Source: Actinomadura mexicana (lineage in GTDB: Bacteria > Actinomycetota > Actinomycetes > Streptosporangiales > Streptosporangiaceae). From it: a stretch of 64,000 bases of DNA. The notes under the pieces are model-generated. The model was not told the DNA's origin. It saw only the letters and a list, made by a program, of their open reading frames with translations, and did not search any database. The translations under genes and the position numbers were made by a program. Location: contig NZ_FZNP01000002.1 in assembly GCF_900188105.1 (NCBI RefSeq), forward strand, positions 835,177-899,176. The letters run 5' to 3'. Below, piece by piece: positions 1 through 8,501 of this stretch; the first letter of the stretch is position 1; every line of letters begins with the position of its first letter.

Positions 1-765
1 CCGGTGCTGCCCGCGGCGCTGCGGCACCGCGTCATGCACACCGCGACGGACCCCGAGCTGGCGGGCTACCGCGCCGACATCGCGGCGCGCGGCGGGACGC
101 TGACCCCGTCGGGCCTGCCGAGCCAGCCGGACGTGCCGTCGCCGTTCACGCGCCGGTGGCTGTTCACCGGGGGCGGCATGGTGGGCGCGCTGGCGGCGGC
201 CCTCGCCGTCGCGGTCGTGATGGGGCCCGGGATCGGCGGCGGGACGCTGTCGTGGCCGCCGTTCCGCACGCATCCGCAGCCGTCGATCACGCAGGAGAGG
301 CCGGAGGGCCAGGGGCACGGCAGGGGGGCGCCGCAGGGGCCCGGCGGGGGCGCGCAGGCCCGTCCCGGCCAGCCGCCGCCCGACCCGCAGACCCACGAGA
401 AGAACCAGGAGCGGCCGGAGGATCCGGTGCAGACGCCGCAGCGGCCGCCGCCGTCGTCCAGCACGCCCGAGACGCCCGGCGTCCTCGTGGTGAGCCCCGC
501 CAAGGTCGAGATGTACGGGACGAAGACCGCCCAGGTCAGCCTTGCGGCGAAGAGCGGCCCGGTGTCCTGGACGGCGATGACGTCGTCGAACCAGCTGATC
601 CTGTCGCAGATGCAGGGCGGCATGCCCGAGGACGGCACCACGAGCCTGACGATCACGCTGCGGACGGCGCTCATCGGCCTGCCGGGGCAGGGCACGCTGA
701 CCTTCACCGACTCCGAGGGGGCGCCGCACGAGGTGAAGGTCGTCTGGGGCGCGACGCTGCTGTAG
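1..765 (+). CDS. C-terminal part of a membrane-anchored, proline-rich protein (sigma-factor-like), 5' truncated
   Basis: The reading frame is open at the window edge, so the true start lies upstream. The visible part begins with an LPAALRHRV-type helix like those ending the sigma-70 region 4 of some actinomycete ECF-like sigma factors. A single hydrophobic segment follows (residues about 57-76), then a long Pro/Gly/Gln-rich linker and a small beta-rich extracytoplasmic domain of about 90 residues. That order suggests an intracellular DNA-binding or sigma-like half tethered to an outer sensing domain. The sigma assignment is inference, because the sigma domains themselves are outside the window. 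Its stop lies 4 bp from the stop of the convergent MerR gene. Confidence 0.55.
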   Translation, partial: PVLPAALRHRVMHTATDPELAGYRADIAARGGTLTPSGLPSQPDVPSPFTRRWLFTGGGMVGALAAALAVAVVMGPGIGGGTLSWPPFRTHPQPSITQERPEGQGHGRGAPQGPGGGAQARPGQPPPDPQTHEKNQERPEDPVQTPQRPPPSSSTPETPGVLVVSPAKVEMYGTKTAQVSLAAKSGPVSWTAMTSSNQLILSQMQGGMPEDGTTSLTITLRTALIGLPGQGTLTFTDSEGAPHEVKVVWGATLL

Positions 766-769
766 CGGC

Positions 770-1540
770 TCAGCCGCCGGCGGCGGGGCGCTCCCCGAGG
801 TGGTCCCTGATCATTTCGAGGTGGTCGCCGAGCGCCGCCTGGACGCGGATCTCCATGGCCCGCGCGATGAACGGGTCGACGACCATCTTCACCAGCGGAC
901 GCATCCGGCGGACCACTTCGGCGACCTCGCCCACCTCGTCGCCGTCCGGGACGGGCTGGCGCTCCAGCCGCGTGAACACGTGCTCCTGCACGAGGTTCAC
1001 GAACCGCCCGGCGATCACATCGCAGTCGGCGCGGATCTGCCCGGCGATGTCGAGGACGGAGTCCAGCGGGATGCCGGCGGCGACGAGTTCGGCGCCGACG
1101 TGCAGCAGCCGCGGGCTCGGTACCCGGTACTTGTCCCCGTCGGGCTCGATCAGGCCGAGCTCGACCGTCCGCTCCAGGGTGCGGGCGACCTGGTCCTCGT
1201 CCAGGCCGGTTCCGAACTTCGCCACCAGCTCCTCGTAGGTGGCGGTGCCGGGGATCTCGTCCGACCACGGGTCGGTGAGGACCTTCTCCAGCCCGAGCAC
1301 CTCGGCGACGTCCTTGCCGGTCTCCCAGGCGCCCAGCAGGTCCTTGATGATCGCGAAGGTGTAGCCGCGGCCGAGCAGCTTGCCGATCAGCCGCAGCCGC
1401 GCCAGGTGCGTGTCGTCGTACATGCCGACCCGGCCTTCGAGGCGGGGCGGCGGCAGCAGGCCGCGGTCCTGGTAGGCGCGGATGTTGCGCACCGTGCTGC
1501 CCGCCAGCCGCGCCAGCTCGTCGATTCGGTACTCGGCCAT
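770..1540 (-). CDS. MerR-family transcriptional regulator
   Basis: 256 residues. The N-terminus (YRIDELARLAGSTVRNIR, then YQDRGLLPPP) is a textbook MerR winged helix-turn-helix, followed by the DxHLARLRLIGKLLGRGYT dimerisation-helix region. The remaining 170 residues are a helical effector-binding domain with no Cys cluster, so it is unlikely to be a metal sensor. A ggacgggg purine stretch precedes the ATG. It is transcribed divergently from the class III cyclase at 1630, with only about 90 bp between starts, so it may control itself and the cyclase. The inducing ligand is not predictable. Confidence 0.9.
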   Translation of the reverse strand: MAEYRIDELARLAGSTVRNIRAYQDRGLLPPPRLEGRVGMYDDTHLARLRLIGKLLGRGYTFAIIKDLLGAWETGKDVAEVLGLEKVLTDPWSDEIPGTATYEELVAKFGTGLDEDQVARTLERTVELGLIEPDGDKYRVPSPRLLHVGAELVAAGIPLDSVLDIAGQIRADCDVIAGRFVNLVQEHVFTRLERQPVPDGDEVGEVAEVVRRMRPLVKMVVDPFIARAMEIRVQAALGDHLEMIRDHLGERPAAGG

Positions 1541-1592
1541 GCCCCGTCCGCCGGCTCGTGTCGTCGTGACCGCCGTGATCTTACCCCCACCT

Positions 1593-1612
1593 CATTGTTA
1601 CATCGATCAATG
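1593..1612. promoter_or_regulatory. Candidate MerR operator between divergent genes
   Basis: An interrupted palindrome, cattg-N10-caatg, lies in an AT-richer patch between the MerR gene (start 1540) and the cyclase gene (start 1630). MerR regulators typically bind a dyad within a long promoter spacer. Position and symmetry fit, but no promoter elements can be assigned with certainty. Confidence 0.35.
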
Positions 1613-1629
1613 GCACATAAGGTTGCCGC

Positions 1630-2610
1630 ATGGCGGACGACATCGAGGAGACCCTCCTCGGCGGCCCCCTGTGCTACACGCGCAGGGAGGTCGAGGCCAG
1701 GGCGGGCGTCTCGGACGACTTCGCCCGGCGTATCTGGCAGGCGCTCGGCTTCCCCGTCCCGCCGGACGACGAGGTCGCCTTCACCGACGGTGACGTGGCC
1801 GCGCTCCAGGAGATCCGCGAGGTCCTGTCCCACGAGCTGGTGGACGAGGAGACGGTGCTCCAGCTCGTCCGCGCCGTCGGCCAGACGATGGGACGGCTCG
1901 CCAGCTGGCTCGGCGACGTGTGGCTCCAGCGCCTGAGCGCCCTGCCGTCCGACGAGCCGGTGACGTCCGACCTGGTCACCGCGGCTCTGATCGCCACCGA
2001 GGAGCTTCGGCCCTCGTTCGAGCGGCTGCTGCTGCACGGCTGGCGGCGCCAGCTCACCGCCGCCGGCATGCGCGCCGCCGCGTCCACCGCCACCGCGCAG
2101 GCCGACCCCGCCGCGGGCGTCGCGCTCCTCGCGGTCGGGTTCGCCGACGTCGTGTCGTTCACCCGGCTGAGCCGCAGTCTCGACGGCGACGCCCTGGCCG
2201 GCTTCGTCGAGCGCTTCGAGTGGGCCGTCACGCACATCGTCGCCGAGTGCGGGGGCCGCGTGGTCAAGACGCTCGGCGACGAGGTCCTGTTCGTCGCGCC
2301 CGCCGCCGGCGCCGCCGCGGAGATCGGGCTGCGCGTCGCGGAGCGGTTCAACGAGGACCCCGGCTCGCCCAAGGTCCGCGTCGGCCTCGCCTACGGCGAG
2401 GTCATCCAGCGGCTGGGCGACGTGTTCGGCACGCCCGTCAACATGGCCGCGCGCCTGACCTCCACCGCCTACCCGGGGACGGTGCTGGCCGACGCAGGCA
2501 TGGCCTCCGCGCTGCCGTCCGGGCCCTACGACGCCTCCGGCCTGCGTCCCCGCCCGTTGCAGGGCCTGGGCCGCGTGCGGCCGTTCCTGCTGCGCCGCCC
2601 CAAGGCTTAG
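1630..2610 (+). CDS. Class III adenylate/guanylate cyclase with N-terminal regulatory domain
   Basis: 326 residues. Residues about 1-150 form a helical module containing a MerR-like helix-turn-helix (YTRREVEARAGVSDDFARR), as in the autoinhibitory region of mycobacterial Rv1264-type cyclases. Residues about 165-320 are the catalytic domain. The metal aspartates are in GFADVVSFT and TLGDEVLF, the substrate lysine is in VVKTLGD, and the transition-state Asn/Arg pair is in VNMAARLTS. All class III catalytic residues are therefore present, and the Lys plus a non-Cys partner favour ATP over GTP. An aagg ribosome-binding site precedes the ATG. Product: probably cAMP made in the cytoplasm under control of the N-terminal domain. 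Confidence 0.9.
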   Translation: MADDIEETLLGGPLCYTRREVEARAGVSDDFARRIWQALGFPVPPDDEVAFTDGDVAALQEIREVLSHELVDEETVLQLVRAVGQTMGRLASWLGDVWLQRLSALPSDEPVTSDLVTAALIATEELRPSFERLLLHGWRRQLTAAGMRAAASTATAQADPAAGVALLAVGFADVVSFTRLSRSLDGDALAGFVERFEWAVTHIVAECGGRVVKTLGDEVLFVAPAAGAAAEIGLRVAERFNEDPGSPKVRVGLAYGEVIQRLGDVFGTPVNMAARLTSTAYPGTVLADAGMASALPSGPYDASGLRPRPLQGLGRVRPFLLRRPKA

Positions 2611-2630
2611 CGGACCCGCGCCTCCCCTCC

Positions 2631-2657
2631 ACCGGCGCCGCTCCCTCCGGTGCCGGT
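2631..2657 (+). terminator. Hairpin terminator after the cyclase gene
   Basis: Stem of 10 bp (accggcgccg / cggtgccggt, one G-U pair) with a 7-nt loop, 20 bp after the cyclase stop. There is no T-tract, as is usual for actinomycete terminators. Confidence 0.6.
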
Positions 2658-2759
2658 AACGTCGCAGGTCAAAAGCCGGTTGTGCAATGCAAAATCATGT
2701 GTTGCAAATCTGGCGCCGCGCCTGGTGCGCCCCATACTCTCCACGAATACCGGCACGAA

Positions 2760-3034
2760 AGTCCGGTTACCTGCACCTGCTACCTGTTCGACGCGCCCGA
2801 GGGCCGCGCGCTGTTCTCGGGGACCGCGTTCCCGACGGCGGCCGGATCTCCCTGCAGAACCTGCACGACTCGCGCGTCCCCGACTACGCCGCGAGCCTGG
2901 AACGACTCGCCGGGCTGGAGGTCGACATGCTGCTGCCGGGCCACCGCGAGATCTCGCCCGCCCGCGCCGGACGGCGCCTGCGAACCGCGCGGGACGTCCT
3001 GCGCCGCGGCCTGCTCCCGGGGGGCACCCCATGA
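2760..3034 (+). pseudogene. Decayed metallo-beta-lactamase-fold hydrolase, C-terminal half, frameshifted
   Basis: One frame encodes CYLFDAPEGRALFSG. The adjacent frame continues with VPDGGRISLQNLHDSRVPDY, then LERLAGLEVDMLLPGHREIS. Joined, these match the second half of an MBL-fold hydrolase (the GD-x-V and LPGH metal-binding strands). The break falls near 2820, where a GDAVFPDGG-type motif is garbled. The N-terminal half with the HxHxDH motif is missing. The last codon overlaps the start of the IclR gene (ATGA at 3031-3034), so the intact ancestor was probably the first gene of this operon. Confidence 0.65.
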
Positions 3035-3888
3035 CGACCGGCCAGGCCAAACCGCGGAACCAGTCGTCGTCGCTGCGCCGCGCGCTCGCCGTCCTCGACC
3101 TCGTCCGCGACGACGCCGACGGGCGCGGCGTGTCGCTGACCCGCATCGCCGACGACCTCGGCATCAGCAAGAGCACCGTGCTGCGGCTCGCGCAGCCGCT
3201 CATCGACGGCGACCTGCTCACCCGCGACCGCGAGACCGGCTGGTTCCGGCTCGGCCACGGCGCGCTGCGCCTCGGGCAGGCGTACCTGTCGTCGCTGGAC
3301 ATGCGGTCGGTCGCCGCCGACCCGCTCCGCCGCCTCCAGCACCTCGCGGGGGAGACGTGCCACCTCGTCGTCTACGAGGCCCCCGACGTCGTCTACATCG
3401 ACAAGGTGGAGAACGAGCACAACGTCCGGATGGCGTCCCGCGTCGGGCTGCGGATGCCCGCCTACCGGACGGCCGTCGGCAAGGCCGTCCTCGCCTGGCT
3501 GGGCGAGGACGACCTCCAGGCGGCCGTCGCGGCCGGGATGCCGGCGCGCACCGAGCGGACGATCACCGACCCGGCGCGGCTGGCCGCGGAGCTGGAGCGG
3601 GTGCGCCTCTGCGGGTACGCCGTGGACGACCGGGAGAACGAGCCCGAGGTCCGCTGCGTCGCCGCGCCCGTCTTCGACCACACCGACCGGGCCGTGGGGG
3701 CGCTCAGCGTCTCGGGGCTGGCGTCCCGATTGACGCCGGCGCGGGTCAGGGAGGTCGGGCCGATGGTCGAGCGGGCGGGCCTGGAGATCTCCCGCGTGCT
3801 CGGCTCGTCCCGGCCGTCCCGCGGCCGGGACGGCCGGGGCCCTCACGCAACGTCCCGTCACGACCCGCAGGAAGGGAACCAGCCGTGA
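3031..3888 (+). CDS. IclR-family transcriptional regulator
   Basis: 285 residues from the ATG at 3031. Residues about 12-75 are an N-terminal winged helix-turn-helix (SLTRIADDLGISKSTVLRLAQPL). The C-terminal GAF-like IclR effector domain includes YRTAVGKAVLAWL and GYAVDDRENEPEVRCVAAPVFD, the two best conserved family blocks. The gene overlaps the next one by GTGA (3885-3888), so the two are translationally coupled. IclR proteins usually control the adjacent catabolic operon, here the deaminase, sugar kinase and RidA genes. The ligand is probably an intermediate of that pathway (inference). Confidence 0.92.
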   Translation: MTTGQAKPRNQSSSLRRALAVLDLVRDDADGRGVSLTRIADDLGISKSTVLRLAQPLIDGDLLTRDRETGWFRLGHGALRLGQAYLSSLDMRSVAADPLRRLQHLAGETCHLVVYEAPDVVYIDKVENEHNVRMASRVGLRMPAYRTAVGKAVLAWLGEDDLQAAVAAGMPARTERTITDPARLAAELERVRLCGYAVDDRENEPEVRCVAAPVFDHTDRAVGALSVSGLASRLTPARVREVGPMVERAGLEISRVLGSSRPSRGRDGRGPHATSRHDPQEGNQP

Positions 3889-5099
3889 GCCTCACCATTC
3901 CCGGCGAGCACGTCGACTGGCGGACCAAGGGCCTCTGGGCGCCCGGTCCGCCCGTCTCCCTGGGAGAGTTCGCCGCCGCCCGGCACCCGCTGTTCGGCGG
4001 CCCGTTCACCTGGCCGGTGATGGTGGCGCGGCGGTCGGCGCTGGACCGCAACATCGCGGCCCTCGCCGCGTTCAGCCGGGAGCACGGGCTCGCGTTCGCG
4101 CCGCACGGCAAGACGTCCATGGCGCCGACGCTGTTCCAGGCCCAGCTCGACGCGGGCGCCTGGGGCATCACCGCCGCGACCGCCAACCAGGTGCTGGCCT
4201 ACCGGACGTTCGGCGTCCCCCGCATCCTGCTGGCCAACGAACTGCTCGATCCGACCGCGCTGCGCTGGCTCGGCGGCGAGATCGACCGCGGCATGCAGTT
4301 CCTGCTGTACGCCGACTCCGCCGAGGGCGTCGCGGCGATCTCCGCGGCGGCCGGTGAGCGCCCGTTCCGGGTGCTCGTCGAGCTCGGCCACGACAACGGC
4401 CGCACCGGCTGCCGCACGGTGGCGGAACTGGCCGCGGTCGCCCGCGCGGTCGCCGACGCGCCCGGCACGGAACTCGCCGGCGTCGCCGGGTACGAGGGCG
4501 GGCTGCCGGACGTCGCGGCGGCCGGTGCCTATCTCGGCGCGCTGCGCGACGCGACCGCCGAGCTGTCCCCGCTGCTCCCCCGCGACGTCGTCGTCACCGC
4601 CGGCGGCAGCGCCTACTTCGACCAGGTCGCCGAGAAGCTCGCGGGCGACTGGCTGCCCGGCCACGACCTGACCGTGGTGCTGCGCAGCGGCGCCTACGTC
4701 TCCCACGACGACGGCATCTACACCGACCGGACGCCGTTCAACCGCGTCCCCGGCTCGCTGGACGCCGCGCTGGAGATCTGGGCGCAGGTCACCTCCGTCC
4801 CGGAACCCGGCCTCGCGATCGTCGGGATGGGCAAGCGGGAGGCCCCCTACGACGCGGGCCTGCCGGTCCCGCTGCGGATCCGCAGGGCGGACGGGACGAT
4901 CGCCCCCGCGGACGCCATGCGCGTCACCGGCACCAACGACCACCACGCCTACGTCGCGACGGGGGACGCCTCCGTGCGTCCGGGGGAGCTGATCTGCTTC
5001 GGCATCTCCCATCCCTGCACGGCCTTCGACAAATGGCAGGTCATCCCCGTCGTGGACGACGACCACACGGTGGTCGACCTGATCCGCACGTACTTCTGA
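3885..5099 (+). CDS. PLP-dependent amino-acid deaminase / D-serine dehydratase-like (fold type III)
   Basis: 404 residues from a GTG at 3885 that overlaps the IclR stop. The N-terminal alanine-racemase-like barrel carries the PLP lysine in FAPHGKTSMAP. The C-terminal beta domain holds the metal-site residues of the D-serine dehydratase and D-threonine aldolase group (TNDHHAYV and FGISHPCTAFDKW). Family members remove water and ammonia from D-amino acids or cleave beta-hydroxy-D-amino acids. The RidA gene downstream fits an enamine/imine-releasing deaminase. The exact substrate is not visible. Confidence 0.85.
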   Translation: MSLTIPGEHVDWRTKGLWAPGPPVSLGEFAAARHPLFGGPFTWPVMVARRSALDRNIAALAAFSREHGLAFAPHGKTSMAPTLFQAQLDAGAWGITAATANQVLAYRTFGVPRILLANELLDPTALRWLGGEIDRGMQFLLYADSAEGVAAISAAAGERPFRVLVELGHDNGRTGCRTVAELAAVARAVADAPGTELAGVAGYEGGLPDVAAAGAYLGALRDATAELSPLLPRDVVVTAGGSAYFDQVAEKLAGDWLPGHDLTVVLRSGAYVSHDDGIYTDRTPFNRVPGSLDAALEIWAQVTSVPEPGLAIVGMGKREAPYDAGLPVPLRIRRADGTIAPADAMRVTGTNDHHAYVATGDASVRPGELICFGISHPCTAFDKWQVIPVVDDDHTVVDLIRTYF

Positions 5100-5126
5100 G
5101 ACCGGTACCTCCGAGAAGGGAACCCC

Positions 5127-6095
5127 ATGACCTCCCGCCTGGCACCGAGCCTCGACCTCGTCACGTTCGGCGAGACCATGGCGCGGCTGGAGAACCCCTC
5201 CGTCGGGCCGATGCGGCACGCCCGCTCGCTCGACCTCGGCATCGGCGGCGCCGAGTCGAACACGGCGATCGGGCTGTCGCGGCTCGGCGGCGGCGCGGCC
5301 TGGTTCGGCCGCGTCGGCGACGACGAGTTCGGCCGGCTGATCACCACGGTGCTCGCCGGGGAGGGCGTCCGGGTCGGCCACGCGGTGGTGGACGGCACCG
5401 CGCCCACCGCGCTGCTGTTCAAGGAGCGCCGCTCGGGCACGCTCACCCGCGTCCAGTACTACCGGACGGGCAGCGCGGGCTCCCGGCTGCGCCCGTCCGA
5501 CGTTCCGCACGACCTGATCCGGACCGCGCGCGTCCTGCACGTCACCGGCATCACCGCCGCGATCGGCGACACCGCCCGCCAGGCCCTGGACGACGCCGTC
5601 GAGACCGCGCGGGACGCCGGCGTCCCCGTCTCCCTCGACCTCAACTACCGGTCGGCGCTGTGGACGCCCGCCGAGGCCGGGGAATGCCTGCACACCCTGG
5701 TCGAGCGCGCCGACCTGGTGTTCGCGACCGAGCAGGAGGCCCGCCTCGTCGTGCCGGGCGACGACCCGGGCGCGCTCGCCACCGCCCTGGCCGCGCTCGG
5801 CCCCCGCGACGTCCTCGTCAAGCGGGGCGCCGCCGGGGTGGTCGCGTTCTGCGAGGGGCGGCTGCACGTCCGGCCCGCCCACCGGGTCCCCGTCGTGGAC
5901 CCGGTCGGCGCCGGGGACGCGTTCGCCGCCGGCTACCTCGCCGAGTTCGCCCGCGGCCTGCCCGTCGCCGCGCGCCTGGCCACCGCCACGGCCGCGGGCG
6001 CGTTCGCCGTCACCGTCCGCGGCGACTGGGAGGGCCTGCCCAGCCGCGCCGATCTGGAACTCCTGGAAACCGCAGAGCACGACGTCACCCGATGA
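5127..6095 (+). CDS. PfkB-family sugar kinase, probably 2-keto-3-deoxygluconate kinase
   Basis: 322 residues. It has the PfkB N-terminal signature (GIGGAESNTAIGLSRLGG) and the C-terminal anion-hole/base motif DPVGAGDAFAAGYLAE, with the catalytic Asp in GAGDAF. The sequence DLNYRSALWTPAEA is typical of KDG kinases, which phosphorylate 2-keto-3-deoxygluconate for cleavage to pyruvate and glyceraldehyde-3-phosphate. A gagaagggaa ribosome-binding site lies 28 bp after the deaminase stop, so the gene belongs to the same operon. Pairing of a DSD-fold deaminase, a KDG-type kinase and RidA is a recurrent actinobacterial arrangement. Confidence 0.88.
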   Translation: MTSRLAPSLDLVTFGETMARLENPSVGPMRHARSLDLGIGGAESNTAIGLSRLGGGAAWFGRVGDDEFGRLITTVLAGEGVRVGHAVVDGTAPTALLFKERRSGTLTRVQYYRTGSAGSRLRPSDVPHDLIRTARVLHVTGITAAIGDTARQALDDAVETARDAGVPVSLDLNYRSALWTPAEAGECLHTLVERADLVFATEQEARLVVPGDDPGALATALAALGPRDVLVKRGAAGVVAFCEGRLHVRPAHRVPVVDPVGAGDAFAAGYLAEFARGLPVAARLATATAAGAFAVTVRGDWEGLPSRADLELLETAEHDVTR

Positions 6096-6172
6096 GCGGT
6101 GTCATCGATAAGCAGGGTCATCCGATGAGCGGGGTGACCCGAAGAGCGACTCGACCAGCCGAGGAGACAGAC

Positions 6173-6556
6173 ATGAGCAAGCGCGAACTTCACAGCGCGG
6201 ACTCCGCCCCGCCCGTCGGCACCTACTCGCAGGCTCTCGTGGTCGGCGACTTCGTGTACACGTCCGGGATGGGGCCGCTCGACCCGAAGACCGGCGAGAT
6301 CGTCGGCACGGACGTCGCCGCGCAGACCCGGCAGACCCTCGCCAACCTGGCCGCGATCCTGCGCGAACATGGGCTGGGCCTGGACGACGTGGTGAAGTCG
6401 ACCGTCCACCTCCAGGACCTCCACCGCGACTTCGCCGCCTACGACGAGGTCTACCGGGAGCACTTCACCAAGCCCTACCCGGTGCGCACCACCGTGGGCT
6501 CCGAGCTGATGAACATCCTCGTCGAGATCGATTTCGTCGCCTACAAGAAGAGCTGA
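6173..6556 (+). CDS. ridA: RidA-family reactive enamine/imine deaminase
   Basis: 127 residues from the ATG at 6173, chosen because gaggag stands 7 bp upstream. The protein matches the RidA (YjgF/YER057c/UK114) fold over its full length. PVGTYSQALVVGDFVYTSG and the C-terminal PYPVRTTVGSELMNILVEIDFVAYKK carry the conserved active-site Arg and the Glu of the canonical family. It hydrolyses reactive 2-aminoacrylate-type intermediates released by PLP deaminases. That explains its place as the last gene of the deaminase operon. The 75-bp leader contains an imperfect direct repeat (ccgatgagcggtgtcat / ccgatgagcggggtgac). Confidence 0.92.
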   Translation: MSKRELHSADSAPPVGTYSQALVVGDFVYTSGMGPLDPKTGEIVGTDVAAQTRQTLANLAAILREHGLGLDDVVKSTVHLQDLHRDFAAYDEVYREHFTKPYPVRTTVGSELMNILVEIDFVAYKKS

Positions 6557-6679
6557 CGGAGGTCCCTTTCCGCCATGAATAAGACTTCTGCCTGACGCCC
6601 CCACGGTCGGGCACTACGCCTGCGGCCTGTGCCCGCGGCCCGTCTCGACCGCGTCCAGCCCGCCGGGCATGATGGCCAC

Positions 6680-6991
6680 ATGAACGCCTGGATCACCGTC
6701 GTCACGTACGAGAACGTCCGCGGCTGCCCGGGGCCCGCCGCCGCGCTGCGGGGTTGACTGCGTGACCGCGGCATCGACTGGATGCCCTTCCAGGGCGACG
6801 AGGTCACGATAGGGCTGGCCTGCGGGCGGGACGAGGACGGACGCCCGCGCGGCTGGTACAGCGTCCGCGTGCGGGCCGACGCCCTCCGGTGCCTCGGTCT
6901 GCATCCCGACCAGCCCGCGTCCCGGGTCGCCGGTCCTTCTCCTCCGGCCTGGTGGCACGCCGCCGCGGAGCGCGCGGCGCGCTCGTGGTGA
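6680..6991 (+). pseudogene. Small unknown gene interrupted by an in-frame TGA
   Basis: From the ATG at 6680 the frame reads MNAWITVVTYENVRGCPGP, then AALRG, meets a TGA at 6755-6757, and continues without a shift as LRDRGIDWMPFQGDEVTIGLA for a further 78 codons. Coding-like codon use and sense on both sides of the stop indicate a nonsense mutation (probably CGA to TGA) rather than two genes. An internal start at 6782 could still give a 69-residue protein. I do not recognise the family. Confidence 0.45.
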
Positions 6992-6992
6992 C

Positions 6993-7193
6993 TCAGCCGT
7001 CCGCGGCCGAGAGGCGGCGGGCGAACATCGGGATGATGATCGCCGCGTCCTGGAAGACGTTGCGCGCCACACCCCGCGGCGTCACGGTGAAGACCTGGAG
7101 GGTGTGCAACCGGTACGCGCCCTCGGACCACCGGTACGCGACAAGGGCCGGCTGCCCGTTGGCGAACGTCCGCGCGCGGCGGAGAACGAGAAG
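6993..7193 (-). pseudogene. C-terminal remnant of an ECF sigma factor with a SnoaL-like domain
   Basis: Read on the minus strand this gives a run including RARTFANGQPALVAYRW, RLHTLQVFTVTPRGVA and RNVFQDAAIIIPMFARRLS before a TGA at 6993-6995. This is the hallmark ending of the long ECF sigma factors that carry a SnoaL-like C-terminal domain (SigG/SigJ type). Everything upstream, including regions 2 and 4, is missing. The remnant is cut at the hairpin at 7191-7218. It is a decayed fragment with no likely function. Confidence 0.6.
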
Positions 7194-7218
7194 GGGCCCG
7201 GCGTGAACCGGGCCCCTT
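7191..7218. terminator. Perfect 11-bp hairpin terminator
   Basis: Stem aaggggcccgg / ccgggcccctt with a 6-nt loop, 42 bp beyond the stop of the M20 amidohydrolase gene (minus strand). The perfect symmetry lets it act in both directions. Confidence 0.75.
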
Positions 7219-7259
7219 GGCCGTGATCGATGAGAAGGCGATCGCGGCCGGTCGGTGCG

Positions 7260-8501
7260 TCAGGCCTCAGACCGCGACCGGTCCAGAGCCGTCAGCGCCG
7301 TGTGCACCAGCAGCCGGACGCCGAGCGCGATGCAGCTCTCGTCGACGTCGAAGCCCCCCTGGTGAAGGTCGTACTTCGGCGTGCCGGGCCTGCGCACGCC
7401 GAAGCGCCCGAGGGCGCCCCCGACCAGTTCGAGGTACAGGGCGAAGTCCTCCCCGCCGATGCTCTGCCCGGTGGGGTTGATCTTGTCCTCGCCGAGCGCC
7501 AGACGACCGGAGTCCCGGAGGATCCGCACGCTCGTCGCCTCGTTGATCGTGGGCGGCAGGTTGATCGAGGTGATCAGCTGTGCCTCGACCTTGTAGAGCC
7601 CGGCCAGGTGGTCGAGCAGCCTCGGCAGCTCGGCCAGCGCCAGCCGCCGGTCCTGCGGGTCCAGGCAGCGGAGCGTCCCCTCAAGGAACCCCTCGGTGGG
7701 GATCGCGTTCGCCGCCGAGCCCGCCTCGACGCGGCCCCAGCCCAGCACGTGGGCGGAACGCGCGTCGATCTCGCGCGACAGCACCGCCGGCAGGCCGGTC
7801 GCGATGGCCGCCAGAGCCGTGATCAGGTCGGCGGTCAGGTGCGGCCGCGCGGTGTGCCCGCCCGGCCCGGTGACCTCCACCCGGATCCTGTCGTAGGACG
7901 CCGTGATCGCCCCGGTCCGCAGACCGAGGAATCCGACCTCCTGCGCCGGATCGCAGTGCAGCGCGAAGATGCGCTCCACCCCGTCCAGAGCCCCGGCGTC
8001 GATCACGTTCCGCGCGCCGCCGGGGTACTCCTCGCCGGGCTGGAAGATTAGCCGCACCGTTCCGCGAAGCAGGCCGGCCTCGGCCAGCATCGCCAGGAAG
8101 CGGGCCGTGCCCAGCAGCATGGTGGTGTGGACGTCGTGGCCGCAGTTGTGCGCGACGCCCGGCACCGTCGAGCGGTACGGGACGTCCTTGGTGTCGTGCT
8201 GGGGCAGCGCGTCGATGTCCGCGCGCAGCGCGATCATTGGGCCGTCGCCCCCGCGGATGTCGCAGATGACGCCGGTACCGCTGGGCAGGACCCACGGCCG
8301 GAGGCCGATCGCGGTCAGGAACTCGACGATGGCCGTGGTCGTGCGGTGCTCCTTGAACGCCACTTCCGGGTGCGCGTGCAGGTCGCGGCGGAAGCCGATC
8401 AGCTGCTGCTCGCACCGGGAGAGGTATTCGTCGACCCGGAGCCTCAGGCTGCCGGGGTCGAAACCGGGCGCGTTATCGCCCGGAGTCCATATCTTGGACA
8501 T
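7260..8501 (-). CDS. M20-family amidohydrolase (hippurate / N-acyl amino acid hydrolase type)
   Basis: 413 residues. The M20D metal-binding motifs are in order: ALRADIDALP, HNCGHDVHTTMLLG (Cys and His ligands), FQPGEEYPGGARNVI (general-base Glu), FALHCDP and a C-terminal QSIGGEDFALYLE. The dimerisation lid domain spans residues about 190-300. Family enzymes cleave N-acyl amino acids or related amides in the cytoplasm; no signal peptide is present. The start is supported by aaggaag 6-7 bp upstream. It stands alone, and its position near the deaminase operon may be coincidental. Confidence 0.9.
   Translation of the reverse strand: MSKIWTPGDNAPGFDPGSLRLRVDEYLSRCEQQLIGFRRDLHAHPEVAFKEHRTTTAIVEFLTAIGLRPWVLPSGTGVICDIRGGDGPMIALRADIDALPQHDTKDVPYRSTVPGVAHNCGHDVHTTMLLGTARFLAMLAEAGLLRGTVRLIFQPGEEYPGGARNVIDAGALDGVERIFALHCDPAQEVGFLGLRTGAITASYDRIRVEVTGPGGHTARPHLTADLITALAAIATGLPAVLSREIDARSAHVLGWGRVEAGSAANAIPTEGFLEGTLRCLDPQDRRLALAELPRLLDHLAGLYKVEAQLITSINLPPTINEATSVRILRDSGRLALGEDKINPTGQSIGGEDFALYLELVGGALGRFGVRRPGTPKYDLHQGGFDVDESCIALGVRLLVHTALTALDRSRSEA

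Noticed and set aside
1920..5099. 1059-codon plus-strand frame
   Set aside because: It is a fusion of a shadow of the cyclase gene, the MBL remnant and a shadow of IclR with the real deaminase, which starts at 3885.
3858..6080. 740-codon minus-strand open frame opposite the deaminase and kinase genes
   Set aside because: Antisense frame of high-GC genes. It has Gly/Arg/Asp-rich composition, no domain, and real motifs lie on the plus strand.
6680..6991. Selenoprotein
   Set aside because: No SECIS-type stem-loop and no sel genes seen; a nonsense mutation is simpler.
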